From CAWBRT01 sp963814745 (GTDB taxonomy: Bacteria > Acidobacteriota > Terriglobia > Terriglobales > Acidobacteriaceae): a DNA stretch of 64,000 bases. Below the pieces are notes generated by a model. That model searched no databases. It saw only the letters and a program-made list of their open reading frames with translations, and was not told where the DNA came from. Both the position numbers and the translations under genes were made by a program. Position 1 is the stretch's first letter; every line of letters begins with the position of its first letter. The stretch covers positions 62,001-126,000 of the forward strand of contig CAWFEA010000016.1 in assembly GCA_963814745.1 (NCBI GenBank), written 5' to 3'. Positions 49,483-58,078 of this stretch are shown here, piece by piece.

Positions 49483-51306
49483 ATGTTGAACCATCTGCGT
49501 CCGCTGTTCCCATACCTGAAGAAATACTGGCGCGGACTGGTCGCGGGATCTTTCGCGATTCTGTTCAACAACGGCATCTGGATTCTCTTTCCCCTGGTGA
49601 TCCGCCGGGCCATCAACGATCTGAACACGGCTGTCACCCGCGATAAGCTTGCCACCTACGCCCTCATGCTGGTGGCCGTCGCGGTCGGCAAAGGCGTTTT
49701 CCAGTTCCTTACCCGCTGGATCATGATCGGCATCTCGCGCGATATCGAGTTCGATCTGCGCAACGATCTGTTTCGCCATCTGGAAGCGCTTTCCTACGGC
49801 TACTACCAGAGAACCCGCACCGGCGACATCATGGCCCGCGCCACCAATGACCTGAACGCCGTGCGCATGCTGCTCGGCCCGGCGATCATGTATTCGGCCA
49901 ACACCATCGTCTTCACCATCGGCGCGCTGTTCTTCATGATCGACATCAGCCCCAAGCTGACGCTCTGGGCCTTCCTGCCGTTGCCGGTGGTCAGCATCGT
50001 GGTGCAATACTTCGGCCGGCGCATCCACGAACGCTTCGAGCGCATTCAGGCCATGTTCTCCGATATCTCCGCCCGCGCGCAGGAGAACTTTTCCGGCGCC
50101 CGCCTGATCCGCGCCTTTGCCCAGGAAGAAGCCGAAGTTCGAACCTTTGAAGCGGAGAACACCGAGTACATCGCGCGCAGCCTGAAGCTGGTGCGCCTGA
50201 TGGGAATGCTCTGGCCAACCCTGGAAACTGCTGCTGGGCTTTGCCGTCGTGCATGGTGCTGTGGGTCGGCGGACGCGAAGTGATTCTGGCATCGCATCGA
50301 TGTGGGCGGCTTCGTCGCCTTCAATACCTACATGGTGCAGCTCACGTGGCCCATCATCGCCCTCGGATGGGTCATCAACATCTTCCAGCGCGGCACCGCT
50401 TCCATGGGCACGCATCAACGAGATTCTCGACCAGAGCCGGTCGAGATCGAGGACGATCCAGCGCTCGCGCGCTTGGCTGACGAGCAGGCCGATCCGCGGC
50501 GAAATCGAGTTCCGCAATCTGACCTTTGCCTATCCCCTGGAGGCCACGCCCAATGGCTCCAACGGCAACGCTTCGCCATCGCCGGCGGCTCCGGCGGCCA
50601 AGGGCGTGCCGGTCCTCAGCAACATCAATCTCAAGATTCCGGCCGGCAGCAGCCTGGCAATCGTCGGCCTACGGGTTCCGGCAAGTCCACGCTGGTCTAG
50701 CCTGATCCCGCGAATTTACGACGCGGCTCCCGGCATGGTGCTGATCGACGGACGGCCAATCCGCGAATTTCCCTTGGCATACCTTCGCCGCCATATCGGC
50801 TTCGTTCCGCAGGAGACTTTTCTGTTCAGCGCCACCATCCGCGAAAACATCGCCTTTGGCGCGGATAGCGCCAGCGACGAAGAGATTCGCCGGGCCGCCG
50901 AGATCGCCAGCATCGCCGGCGACATTGAAGCTTTCCCGGAGAAATATGCAACTACGCGTCGGCGAGCGCGGACTAACGCTCTCCGGCGGCCAGAAGCAGC
51001 GCACCGCGATCGCCCGCGCGGTCATCCGCAACCCGCGCATCCTGGTGCTGGACGACGCCCTGGCCAGCGTCGATACCCAGACCGAGGATCACATCCTCAA
51101 TCACCTGCGCGAAGTGATGCAGGGACGGACCACCATCTTCATCTCCCATCGCGTCTCGACGGTGCGCAATGCCGACCGCATCGCCGTCTTACGAGGACGG
51201 CGAGATCGTCGAGTACGGCACCCACGACGAACTGCTGGCGCTCAACGGCTACTACACCGACCTGCACAACAAACAACTGCTGGAAGAAGAACTGGAAACC
51301 GTTTAG
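49483..51306 (+). CDS. ABC exporter (fused membrane and ATPase domains), heavily frameshifted
   Basis: The first 255 residues form the membrane domain of an MsbA/LmrA-type exporter (YLKKYWRGLVAGSFAILF, DIEFDLRNDLFRHLEAL). The rest, spread over three frames, has the Walker A text TGSGKSTLV near 50690, QETFLFSATIRENIAFGAD, the signature LTLSGGQKQRTAIARA near 50973-51020, Walker B ILVLDDALASVD and the end DGEIVEYGTHDELL. At least six single-base indels lie between 50230 and 51200. The protein text is otherwise conserved, so base-calling error is the likeliest cause. A drug or lipid exporter is likely; substrate unknown. The stop is next to a repeat end at 51306. Confidence 0.82.
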
Positions 51307-51490
51307 GGAAACTCTGAACAAGTGAAGCAGGGTGCCCCATTCAAGCGCCGCAGTTGCGCTTGAGTGGGGGCGGGTGGCCCATTCAAGCCCGCTGTTGGCT
51401 TGAGTGGGGTAGTTGGGCCGGGCCGGTGGCCCACATTTGCGGAGCCGCAGGCGGAGCTAATGTGGGACATGCTTCGAGTCGAAGCTGCCG
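51306..51490. repeat. R1 end, CCCATTCAAGC and CACATTTGCGG repeats in tandem
   Basis: GGGAAACTCTGAACAAGT (51306) is followed by two GTGCCCCATTCAAGC-type hairpins (about 51329-51412), then GGTGGCCCACATTTGCGGAG with GCTAATGTGGG at 51425-51468. No gene is found between 51307 and 52083. Confidence 0.7.
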
Positions 51491-51492
51491 TC

Positions 51493-51782
51493 TGCGCATT
51501 ATCGGACATAAACCTGATTCACAGACGCATTTTGTCCGTCGAAATTCGCCGGCAAGCCCTCGCAAGATCGCCTGAAGCAGACGCATCTTACTGTAAATGA
51601 AGATGTTATCCGCACACTCTCCGGGAGCGTCAGCCCGCGTAATTGGCGCAATGACATCTCTTAACCGCCCAATTGCCGTCCCCGCAGCCTCTACCCACCT
51701 CCCTCCCAAGCCATTGAGTTCAGATATCTTACCGCCAGAATTGCTCCTCGCGCCCGCCGCCCCTTGCGCATTATCGGACATA
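51493..51782. repeat. Direct repeats TGCGCATTATCGGACATA bracketing 254 bases
   Basis: The 18-base sequence TGCGCATTATCGGACATA occurs at 51493-51510 and 51765-51782 in the same orientation. The segment between is less GC-rich and holds no recognisable gene. It may be a scar or a small element. Confidence 0.6.
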
Positions 51783-51933
51783 GATTCGCCTGCAAAAAAC
51801 CTATTTTAAGCCGGTTTAAGCGCCACTTTCTGCCCGAAAATCATACAAAAAAAGTTTACTGAAGCGACAATAGCGAGCGCCCGCTAACCGGCTGCCGCCG
51901 GGTGCCCCAGGTTCCGCGCCGCGCAGTTCGGTC

Positions 51934-52067
51934 GGTGGCCCACATTTGCGCAGCCGCAGACGGAGCTAATGTGGGGACGTGCTTCGAGTCGCGCAATATG
52001 GCTGAGCTTCCTGAAATCCCAGACTGACCCACATTTGCCAACAGAAGGCAAATATCAGCCACCCGTC
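51934..52067. repeat. Composite dispersed repeat, copy 2
   Basis: This is the partner of 8042-8180 in the same orientation, with GGTGGCCCACATTTGCGCAG at the start, TGGCTGAGCTTCCTGAAATC in the middle and GGCAAATATCAGCCACCCG at the end. Confidence 0.75.
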
Positions 52068-52083
52068 CTAGTCGCCCGGCGGC

Positions 52084-52326
52084 TCACGGGTGAGGAATGA
52101 TGGAAAGGATGATGTATTCGTCGCCTTTGATCTTAAAGTAGAAACGCCACCCTCGGGTGACTCGCCCCTGCCATATATCCTCGCCCTCGCTGTATTTTTT
52201 AGCATGTAAGGAAGGATGTCGAAGGTTGGCGAGCAGAAAACGAAGCTGCTTGGCAAAAGTTTTGCGGATGTCCGCCGGAAGGTCGGCGTAATCTTTATCG
52301 GCTCTTTCGGTGAAGCGAAGCCTCAT
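52084..52326 (-). CDS. RelE/ParE-type toxin
   Basis: The 80-residue protein resembles RelE-family toxins: LRFTERADKDYADLPADIRK, a helical core LRFLLANLRHPSLHAKKY, then IWQGRVTRGWRFYFKIKGDEYIILSI. RelE members cleave mRNA on the ribosome; ParE members target gyrase. The gene starts inside the antitoxin gene (4-base overlap). It is surrounded by repeats, as expected for a mobile pair. Confidence 0.83.
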   Translation of the reverse strand: MRLRFTERADKDYADLPADIRKTFAKQLRFLLANLRHPSLHAKKYSEGEDIWQGRVTRGWRFYFKIKGDEYIILSIIPHP

Positions 52327-52598
52327 CTGCGGGTCTTCTTCTTTACGAGCCGTCTAGCGCGGGCATCAAGTGCTTGAATCGCCGCGGCGGCGCTCTCGTA
52401 GGGGCCGTGGGTCCTGCCTTTCCTTATATCTTCCAGACCCTCTGCAAGACGCCGGTCAACAAGGCTTTTGGGCGTAAAGGTGATTTTCCCGTCTTGCACA
52501 CTGGCTTCCAGAACGTCGCCGATCTCCACAGGCACCTGTTCGCGGATGTGCTGCGGAATCACAATTTGGAACTTAGTTTTTACGGTGACGATTTCCAT
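52323..52598 (-). CDS. AbrB/SpoVT-type antitoxin
   Basis: The 91-residue protein has an N-terminal swapped-hairpin DNA-binding domain (VTVKTKFQIVIPQHIREQV, VEIGDVLEASVQDGKITFTP) typical of AbrB/MazE-like antitoxins, and a C-terminal helical tail (GRTHGPYESAAAAIQALDAR) that should bind the toxin. It is upstream of the toxin gene and overlaps it by 4 bases. It likely represses its own promoter. Confidence 0.83.
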   Translation of the reverse strand: MEIVTVKTKFQIVIPQHIREQVPVEIGDVLEASVQDGKITFTPKSLVDRRLAEGLEDIRKGRTHGPYESAAAAIQALDARARRLVKKKTRR

Positions 52599-52670
52599 TG
52601 CCCTATCTCCAGTTTAACTGTTAGACAGTACAACTTGGACGCAGAGATGTCCAGCGCCATGAGCCAGCTT

Positions 52671-53327
52671 TCAGCGGATGACCAGGACTTCGCGCATGTT
52701 GTCGCGTCCGAGAAAAAACTTGACCGAGGTGTAGTCGTGGAAGAGGTTTTCCACGTGGCGGTTATTGAAGACTCTTTGCAACTGAAAGCGCGGTCCCTGG
52801 CGCAACTCAATGGTGTCCACGCCGGCGATGTTGAAGCGGTAATAAGGAGATTCGGCGCCGGCGTCCTTGGTGTGGAAGAAGCCAAATAAAATGCCCTTCG
52901 GCTTCATCACCCGGTGCAGCCGGTCGATCACCGCTTTCACCAGCGACTCGGGAAGATAATCGGCAAGATCCCAGAGGAGAACGGCATCGAAAGTCCCCGG
53001 CTCGTAGTCGAGGTTCTCGGCCAGGAAACGGCTGGCATTGACGACCCGCCGGTTTTCTCCATCGGCCGAGGGAATGAGCAGCTCGGGGTCGCTGGCCGCC
53101 AGCAACAGATCTTCGTTGTAAGCGCGGTGTCCCAGTCCGGTAATGAAATGAAGGTTGGCGGGCGAGGTCTGCCCCAGATCCAGCACAAACTGCCCCTCGG
53201 GCTTGCCAATGGCGCGGATGAACTCGTGGAACCCCGTCGAGCGGCGCTGAATGGGCGCTGATTTTCCGGCGCCTACCGGCGCGCCGGCGGGACCGTCGCC
53301 TCCGAAAATACCTCGAAAGAAACCCAC
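52671..53327 (-). CDS. SAM-dependent methyltransferase, class I
   Basis: The 218-residue protein has the motif I-like FVLDLGQTSPANLHFITGLG and a motif IV-like FDAVLLWDLADYLPESLVKAVIDRL, followed by MKPKGILFGFFH. Those match class I methyltransferases acting on small molecules or lipids; no specific substrate is seen. The first 30 residues are glycine/alanine-rich and disordered. It is followed by bactofilin on the same strand (upstream, 70 bases). Confidence 0.75.
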   Translation of the reverse strand: MGFFRGIFGGDGPAGAPVGAGKSAPIQRRSTGFHEFIRAIGKPEGQFVLDLGQTSPANLHFITGLGHRAYNEDLLLAASDPELLIPSADGENRRVVNASRFLAENLDYEPGTFDAVLLWDLADYLPESLVKAVIDRLHRVMKPKGILFGFFHTKDAGAESPYYRFNIAGVDTIELRQGPRFQLQRVFNNRHVENLFHDYTSVKFFLGRDNMREVLVIR

Positions 53328-53397
53328 CTCGTATACCTATTTGGACCTGCGGTTCAAATCAGTGCGGCTCCGCCAGGATGACGCGAGCATCGCCGGT

Positions 53398-53973
53398 TTA
53401 CTTGCCATCCGGCAAAGCAGCCGGCACAGCCACCGACGCTGCCGCAGGCTTATCCATGGAAGTACCCGGCGATACCGTTATCGCCTCGCGACGAACTTCG
53501 GGCTTGGGTTCGGGTTTTTGAATATCGATGCCGCCCTTCAGATAAGCCCCGTCCTCGATGACAATTCGCTGGGTGGAGATATCCCCGTGCAACATCGCGG
53601 ATTTCTTGAGTTCGACGCGTTCCGTGGCATGTACATTGCCGTCAACCTTGCCGAAGACGACCACTTCCCGCGCCGCTATATTGGCATGGATCCGGCCATT
53701 GGGGCCTACGGTCAGGCTGTGGGTGCGAAGTTCGATGCTGCCCTCGACTTCTCCGTCCACGTAGAGGTCCTCGGCCCCGGAGAGTTCACCTTTGATGGTG
53801 ACGGAGCGGCCAATTCGCGCAACATCCGTCTTGGGTATGCGCGCGGATTCGCCGCGCGATTCGTCCAGCCTTATCGACGGCGCGGAACGCGCCTCCCAGG
53901 CCGGGGCTGCAGGCGGCTGGGGAGACGATGGTTCAACTAACGGTTTTTCATCATCTTTACGTGATTTCCACAT
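53398..53973 (-). CDS. Bactofilin
   Basis: Bactofilins are self-assembling cytoskeletal proteins. The 191-residue protein has a beta-helix core: ARIGRSVTIKGELSGAEDLYVDGEVEGSIEL, followed by LTVGPNGRIHANIAAREVVVFGKVDGNVHA and ERVELKKSAMLHGDISTQRIVIEDGAYLKGG, with glycine-spaced strands. Disordered proline-rich tails flank the core at both ends. It lies 70 bases upstream of the methyltransferase on the same strand. Confidence 0.9.
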   Translation of the reverse strand: MWKSRKDDEKPLVEPSSPQPPAAPAWEARSAPSIRLDESRGESARIPKTDVARIGRSVTIKGELSGAEDLYVDGEVEGSIELRTHSLTVGPNGRIHANIAAREVVVFGKVDGNVHATERVELKKSAMLHGDISTQRIVIEDGAYLKGGIDIQKPEPKPEVRREAITVSPGTSMDKPAAASVAVPAALPDGK

Positions 53974-54963
53974 GGAAGACGCTCTCCATTCGGCTGCCGC
54001 TGCGGGACGAACAAACCACCCGCCATCGGCTTAGAGCCCGATCACTCGACTTTACTTGACGACGTACTTCGACTATACCCAACTGCGGAGCCAGCGGCAA
54101 TCCGGTTCTGCACCCACGGCCGGCACGACATCCATCCGCCGCCGCTCGAGGCATGGCGTGGCCCCATTCTTAGTGTACTAACGACCTCAAGCAGAGTGCG
54201 ATTCCGGGTTAATTATTGGTCGGCTGGCGCGACCGTTCATTCGCCAAACAGCTTTCGGTGGCTGAACAGAGAGCATCGGAATGCTTATCAGGAGTACCAG
54301 AATAGAACTCAATTCCCATTACCCAGTAGTAACTAGCCGTGAACATCGCGGGCACCGGAAACGACTCGATTTGTTCCTCACAAGAGACCAGCAAAGCTCC
54401 TTATTTTCAATGTCATTGAGTTCTTTAGACCTCAAGCAGAGAGTTTGGCCCGCATCTTGCAACAGAGAAGACGTCGGTTCGGTTGGCGGATCGTGGCGTC
54501 AAGACCGAAACCAGGGGAACAGCGGGCTTGTTGATGCGCTCCGGACGAGACAATGGGACTGCCTTTCCAGCCGGACCGATTAAGTCAAGTGGCAAAAATC
54601 GCATACGCCAGAAGGTCACCGGATTGATTAACCTTTTGGCTTTTTTCATTCGCTTCGGGGCTCGATCTGCAGTTCTACTTTCGATTTTCGACCACTCACC
54701 ATATCGCTGGCCTGACCGCGCGCGCTAAAACGCTTACCGGAATTTCACAATCGGGATTAAGCACGTAACCCACCTTTAAGCAGAAATTCCGCGCGCGACT
54801 GTTCAGAAAATCTGCGGCAAAGAAGTTGCTTCTTTTCGAAAACTGCTCCCGAACCGGCAGCCAGGGAGTGGAACGCCCGCTCCTGGTGTTCACATTAACA
54901 ATGGCGTACTTGCGGGCGGCGTCTAGAATTAGATTGAGTAGCTTCAATCGGCGGCTCTTTGCG
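53974..54963. other. Long intergenic region with a possible sigma-54 promoter
   Basis: About 990 bases between the divergent bactofilin and the secreted protein gene show no convincing gene. The only clear signal is the -24/-12 type sequence at 54445-54461; a T-rich run (CTTTTGGCTTTTTTC) lies near 54630-54650 and could end a short RNA. Confidence 0.5.
54445..54461 (+). promoter_or_regulatory. Sigma-54 type (-24/-12) promoter candidate
   Basis: TTGGCCCGCATCTTGCA has GG and GC 10 bases apart, matching the TGGCACG-N4-TTGCA consensus at the key -24 GG and -12 GC. The predicted start is near 54473. The first clear gene downstream starts at 54964, so a long leader or a small RNA is implied. Confidence 0.45.
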
Positions 54964-55851
54964 ATGCGTCCCGGCCTCGGACATCTCGTTTCCACAGCAG
55001 CCCTGCTGTTCACCGCTTTGTTCTGCTTGTCGTTTGCCCTGGGGGCGCAGGAAACTCCGTGGACTGAGCCGCCAATGCCGGCCGCCGAACTGATGCGCAA
55101 GACCATCGCCAATGAGCTGGAACATCCGAAAACCACGCGCTTCTACCGATGGACGGACCGGGTAGCGAAGCCGAAGGGCTCCTGGACCAAGCTGATGGTT
55201 GAGACGCCAGATGGCCTGATTGCCCGAATGGTGGCCATCAACGACAAGCCCTTGACGCCGAAGCAGCGCCAGGCCGACGACGGCCGCATCAACCGCCTGC
55301 TCGACCCGGCCAAGATGCGCGAGAAAGCAAGGCAGCAGCAGACAGACGAGCAGCACAGTCAGAAACTTCTCCGCACCATGCCGGTGGCGTTCAACTTCAC
55401 TTACGCGGGAACTGTAATCGCCTCCAACGGGCACCGGATTGTGAAGCTGGATTTTGCCCCGAATCCGAACTTCGATCCGCCCGATCACGAGTCTCAGGTT
55501 TACCAGGGAATGAAGGGCCAGGTCTGGATCGACACCAACGACATGCGCTTGGCAAACATCGAAGGCACGCTGTTCAGAGACGTGAATTTTGGTTGGGGAA
55601 TTATCGGCAAACTCAATAAGGGCGGACGGTTCGTCGTCGAACAGGCCGACGTGGGCGACGGACACTGGGACACTACGCGTATGGAGCTGAAATTCGAGGG
55701 GAAAATCCTGATGACGAAACGTCTCCAGATCGAGGAGACGGAAACCGAATGGGATTTTCATCCGGTGCCCAAGATGAGCGTTCGGCAGGCGCTTGAAATG
55801 CTCCGCCAATCCGGCGACGAGCTGGCAACGACTCTCTTCAAAAATAACTGA
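54964..55851 (+). CDS. Secreted protein of unknown function
   Basis: The 295-residue protein has a signal peptide (RPGLGHLVSTAALLFTALFC, cleavage near ALGA-QE). The rest is predicted beta-rich with YTVTEVPAYR-like spacing in WTKLMVETPDGLIARMV, GQVWIDTNDMRLANIEG and FGWGIIGKLNKGGRFVVEQ, reminiscent of LolA/outer-membrane lipoprotein sorting folds, though I cannot confirm it. The start at 54964 was chosen because it leads directly into the signal peptide; earlier starts (54901, 54826) are open but add unlikely residues. Confidence 0.72.
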   Translation: MRPGLGHLVSTAALLFTALFCLSFALGAQETPWTEPPMPAAELMRKTIANELEHPKTTRFYRWTDRVAKPKGSWTKLMVETPDGLIARMVAINDKPLTPKQRQADDGRINRLLDPAKMREKARQQQTDEQHSQKLLRTMPVAFNFTYAGTVIASNGHRIVKLDFAPNPNFDPPDHESQVYQGMKGQVWIDTNDMRLANIEGTLFRDVNFGWGIIGKLNKGGRFVVEQADVGDGHWDTTRMELKFEGKILMTKRLQIEETETEWDFHPVPKMSVRQALEMLRQSGDELATTLFKNN

Positions 55852-55933
55852 GCGGCTAGCTTCGCCGGAGTTCAGGCTTTTAATTTCGTTCCCGAAGCCT
55901 TGCCCCTGCCGCTGCACCAGCATTCGGGCGGTT

Positions 55934-56818
55934 TCATTTTTCGTGCGTTTTAGAAGCCTGCCAGTGCGCTTCCATCTCGTCCAGCGAAGCATCTTCAGGC
56001 CTCTTCCCTGCCTCGCGCAAAGCCTCCTCGACATGCTGGAAGCGCCGGCGAAACTTGCGGTTGGTTCGGCGCAGCGAAGATTCGGGATCGACATTCAGAT
56101 AACGCGCAAGGTTGACCAGCACGAATAAAAGGTCGCCCACCTCATCCTCAAGCCGCGCCTTCAACTCCTCGGGCAACACCTGTCCGCGAGCGCCGGCAAT
56201 GCCGCGGCCGATGGGAATCGGTCCCGGCGGCGGTATCTGTTTCACCTCGTGGCGCAGCTCTTCCAGTTCCTCCTTGAGTTTATCGAAGAGACCTTCGATG
56301 CTGGGCCAGTCGAAGCCCACATGAGCGGCCTTGTTGCTGAGCTTCAGTCCCTCCAGCAGAGCGGGCATGGCCGAAGAGACGCCATCGAGGATCGATTTCG
56401 GCTTGTCATCTTGCGCTTGCGGGGCCGGTTCACGCAGGCGGCGCTCCTGCTGCTTGATGGTCTCCCAGTTGCGCAGAACTTGCGCGGAGGTTTCCGCCTT
56501 GACGTCGCCAAAGACGTGGGGATGGCGCGTCACCAGTTTCATCGAGAGGCGGTCGAGCACCTCATCCACCGAAAAATGGCCTTCTTCCTTGGCCATCTCT
56601 GCGTAGAAAAGCACCTGCAGCAGCAGGTCGCCCAGCTCGCCCGTCAGCTCGTACCAGTCGCGATTCTCAATCGCCTCCAGCACCTCGTAAGTTTCTTCCA
56701 GGGTGTACTGCTTAATGGTGTCAAACGTCTGCTCCCGATCCCAGGGACAGCCGCCGGGGGCACGGAGGCGCGCCATAATTGCCACCGCGCGTTCGAATCG
56801 TTCACCTGTTTCGCCCAT
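55934..56818 (-). CDS. mazG: Nucleoside triphosphate pyrophosphohydrolase
   Basis: MazG hydrolyses nucleoside triphosphates to monophosphates and cleans the pool. The 294-residue protein has two MazG-type helical domains: PWDREQTFDTIKQYTLEETYEVLEAI near the start and the second EDEVGDLLFVLVNLARYLNVD with EExxD acidic motifs. A linker rich in proline and glutamine (PAPQAQDDKP) separates them. It is upstream of the glycerophosphodiesterase gene by 89 bases in coordinates but on the same minus strand, so that gene is read before it. Confidence 0.93.
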   Translation of the reverse strand: MGETGERFERAVAIMARLRAPGGCPWDREQTFDTIKQYTLEETYEVLEAIENRDWYELTGELGDLLLQVLFYAEMAKEEGHFSVDEVLDRLSMKLVTRHPHVFGDVKAETSAQVLRNWETIKQQERRLREPAPQAQDDKPKSILDGVSSAMPALLEGLKLSNKAAHVGFDWPSIEGLFDKLKEELEELRHEVKQIPPPGPIPIGRGIAGARGQVLPEELKARLEDEVGDLLFVLVNLARYLNVDPESSLRRTNRKFRRRFQHVEEALREAGKRPEDASLDEMEAHWQASKTHEK

Positions 56819-56907
56819 GGATTCACTGTAACCGAGCGGAGCGCGCCGAGCAAAGCGCAGGGCCTTCGATGATGAAATTCAAGCCAGCTGCAGTTCGGGC
56901 GGCGGTT

Positions 56908-57663
56908 TCAAAACCGACTTGCCGCGGAGCCTGGGGCTATAAGACTTTGGCGAAACCGGACTAGCAATTCCGGGCTGTCGGAAATCAAGCCGTCCACGCC
57001 CATATCCGCCAGAATGCGCATCCGCCGCTCGCGGTTCACCGTCCAGGCAAATACCTGTTTGCCGGCGGCATGAAACTCATCCATCAGCGTGCGGTCCAGC
57101 AGCTCATGGCGCGGCATCACGTGGGAGATTCGAAGCCGATCCCAGGAGCGCGTCGCCAGACGGGTAGCGAAGATGAAGCCGAGAGGAGCATTGCAGTCCA
57201 AATCGGAGAGGGTTTGCAGAACCTGCGGCAGGAATGAGGAAACGACAACCCCGTGTTTTTCCGGCAACTGGGCGAGCAACTTGAGGGTTATCTCTTCCAG
57301 GCCCGCAGTCTTGAGTTCAATGTCGAGGAAAGCCCGCGCGGCGTATTTGGCGAGCACATCTTCCAAGCAAGGCGGCTCGGCAGTGCCGTGGCTGGACCGT
57401 GCATTCGACTGGGCGTGCGCGGCCAGCAGAGTGGAAAAACTCGACCGCGCTATCTCCAGACCATGCAAGACCGGATCATGACAGACAACGCCGCGCCCGT
57501 CGGAGCTGAGGCGAACGTCAAATTCGAAACCGTCGCAGCCGCTCCGCAATGCTTTATCAAAAGCGACGAATGTGTTTTCCGGTGCTGTCCCGCGCGCCCC
57601 GCGATGCCCGAGCAGCAGGGGCCGTGAATGCGATGCAGCGAGCGCGGTGTCGTGCCGGTCCAC
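56908..57663 (-). CDS. Glycerophosphodiester phosphodiesterase
   Basis: The 251-residue GDPD protein has the catalytic start LLGHRGARGTAPENTFVAFDKAL, the metal ligands in DGFEFDVRLSSDG, VVCHDP, and a later LDIELKT motif. It hydrolyses glycerophosphodiesters to glycerol 3-phosphate. The usual C-terminal VNRERRMRILADMGVDGLISDSPEL is present. No signal peptide is seen, so a cytoplasmic UgpQ-like role is likely. It follows the small conserved protein gene at 57679 by 15 bases. Confidence 0.92.
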   Translation of the reverse strand: MDRHDTALAASHSRPLLLGHRGARGTAPENTFVAFDKALRSGCDGFEFDVRLSSDGRGVVCHDPVLHGLEIARSSFSTLLAAHAQSNARSSHGTAEPPCLEDVLAKYAARAFLDIELKTAGLEEITLKLLAQLPEKHGVVVSSFLPQVLQTLSDLDCNAPLGFIFATRLATRSWDRLRISHVMPRHELLDRTLMDEFHAAGKQVFAWTVNRERRMRILADMGVDGLISDSPELLVRFRQSLIAPGSAASRF

Positions 57664-57678
57664 CTGAAGCCGCCCTAC

Positions 57679-57990
57679 CTAGTCCAGGTCAAAATCGCGC
57701 AGCGGCTTGCCGGGGGCATCAGGAGTTTCTTTGGCGCGGCGCACCGCCTCCTGAAACTTCTTCTCCAGCAGATCCGCCTTGTTCTTTTGGGCTTCGACGG
57801 ACTGTCGAAAGATCGATTCCTTGCGGCTCTCCTGCTCTCTCATGGAGCGGGCCGCCTCCTCGAAGTCGTTAAACATCTTGGGAGCAGGCTTGGCGGTGTG
57901 AGCGATCACGGAGCGGGTGGCGGAATCGACTTTCAGTACCGCCTCGCAGCATGGGCAAACAACATCGAACGATGGAGGGCTCTTTGCCAT
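57679..57990 (-). CDS. Conserved small protein with CPCC motif
   Basis: The 103-residue protein has an N-terminal FDVVCPCCEAVLKVD, which may bind zinc or be a redox pair, then a long helical charged middle (RSMREQESRKESIFRQSVEAQ, KADLLEKKFQEAVRRAKE). No family is named here. It overlaps nothing but sits between bshC and the GDPD gene on the same strand, so they may be one transcription unit. Confidence 0.68.
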   Translation of the reverse strand: MAKSPPSFDVVCPCCEAVLKVDSATRSVIAHTAKPAPKMFNDFEEAARSMREQESRKESIFRQSVEAQKNKADLLEKKFQEAVRRAKETPDAPGKPLRDFDLD

Positions 57991-58078
57991 GTCCTAGATG
58001 TTACCCCAGATTTTGCGCCCCCTTACGCGAAAAGCGCAGGCGGTGAAGGCCTCAGTTCCGGGCCGGCTTCAAGACGGT

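Noticed and set aside
51383..51781. A 132-codon minus-strand frame starting MSDNAQGAAGARSNSGG
   Set aside because: It begins and ends in the TGCGCATTATCGGACATA repeats and has no domain, so it is likely not a gene.
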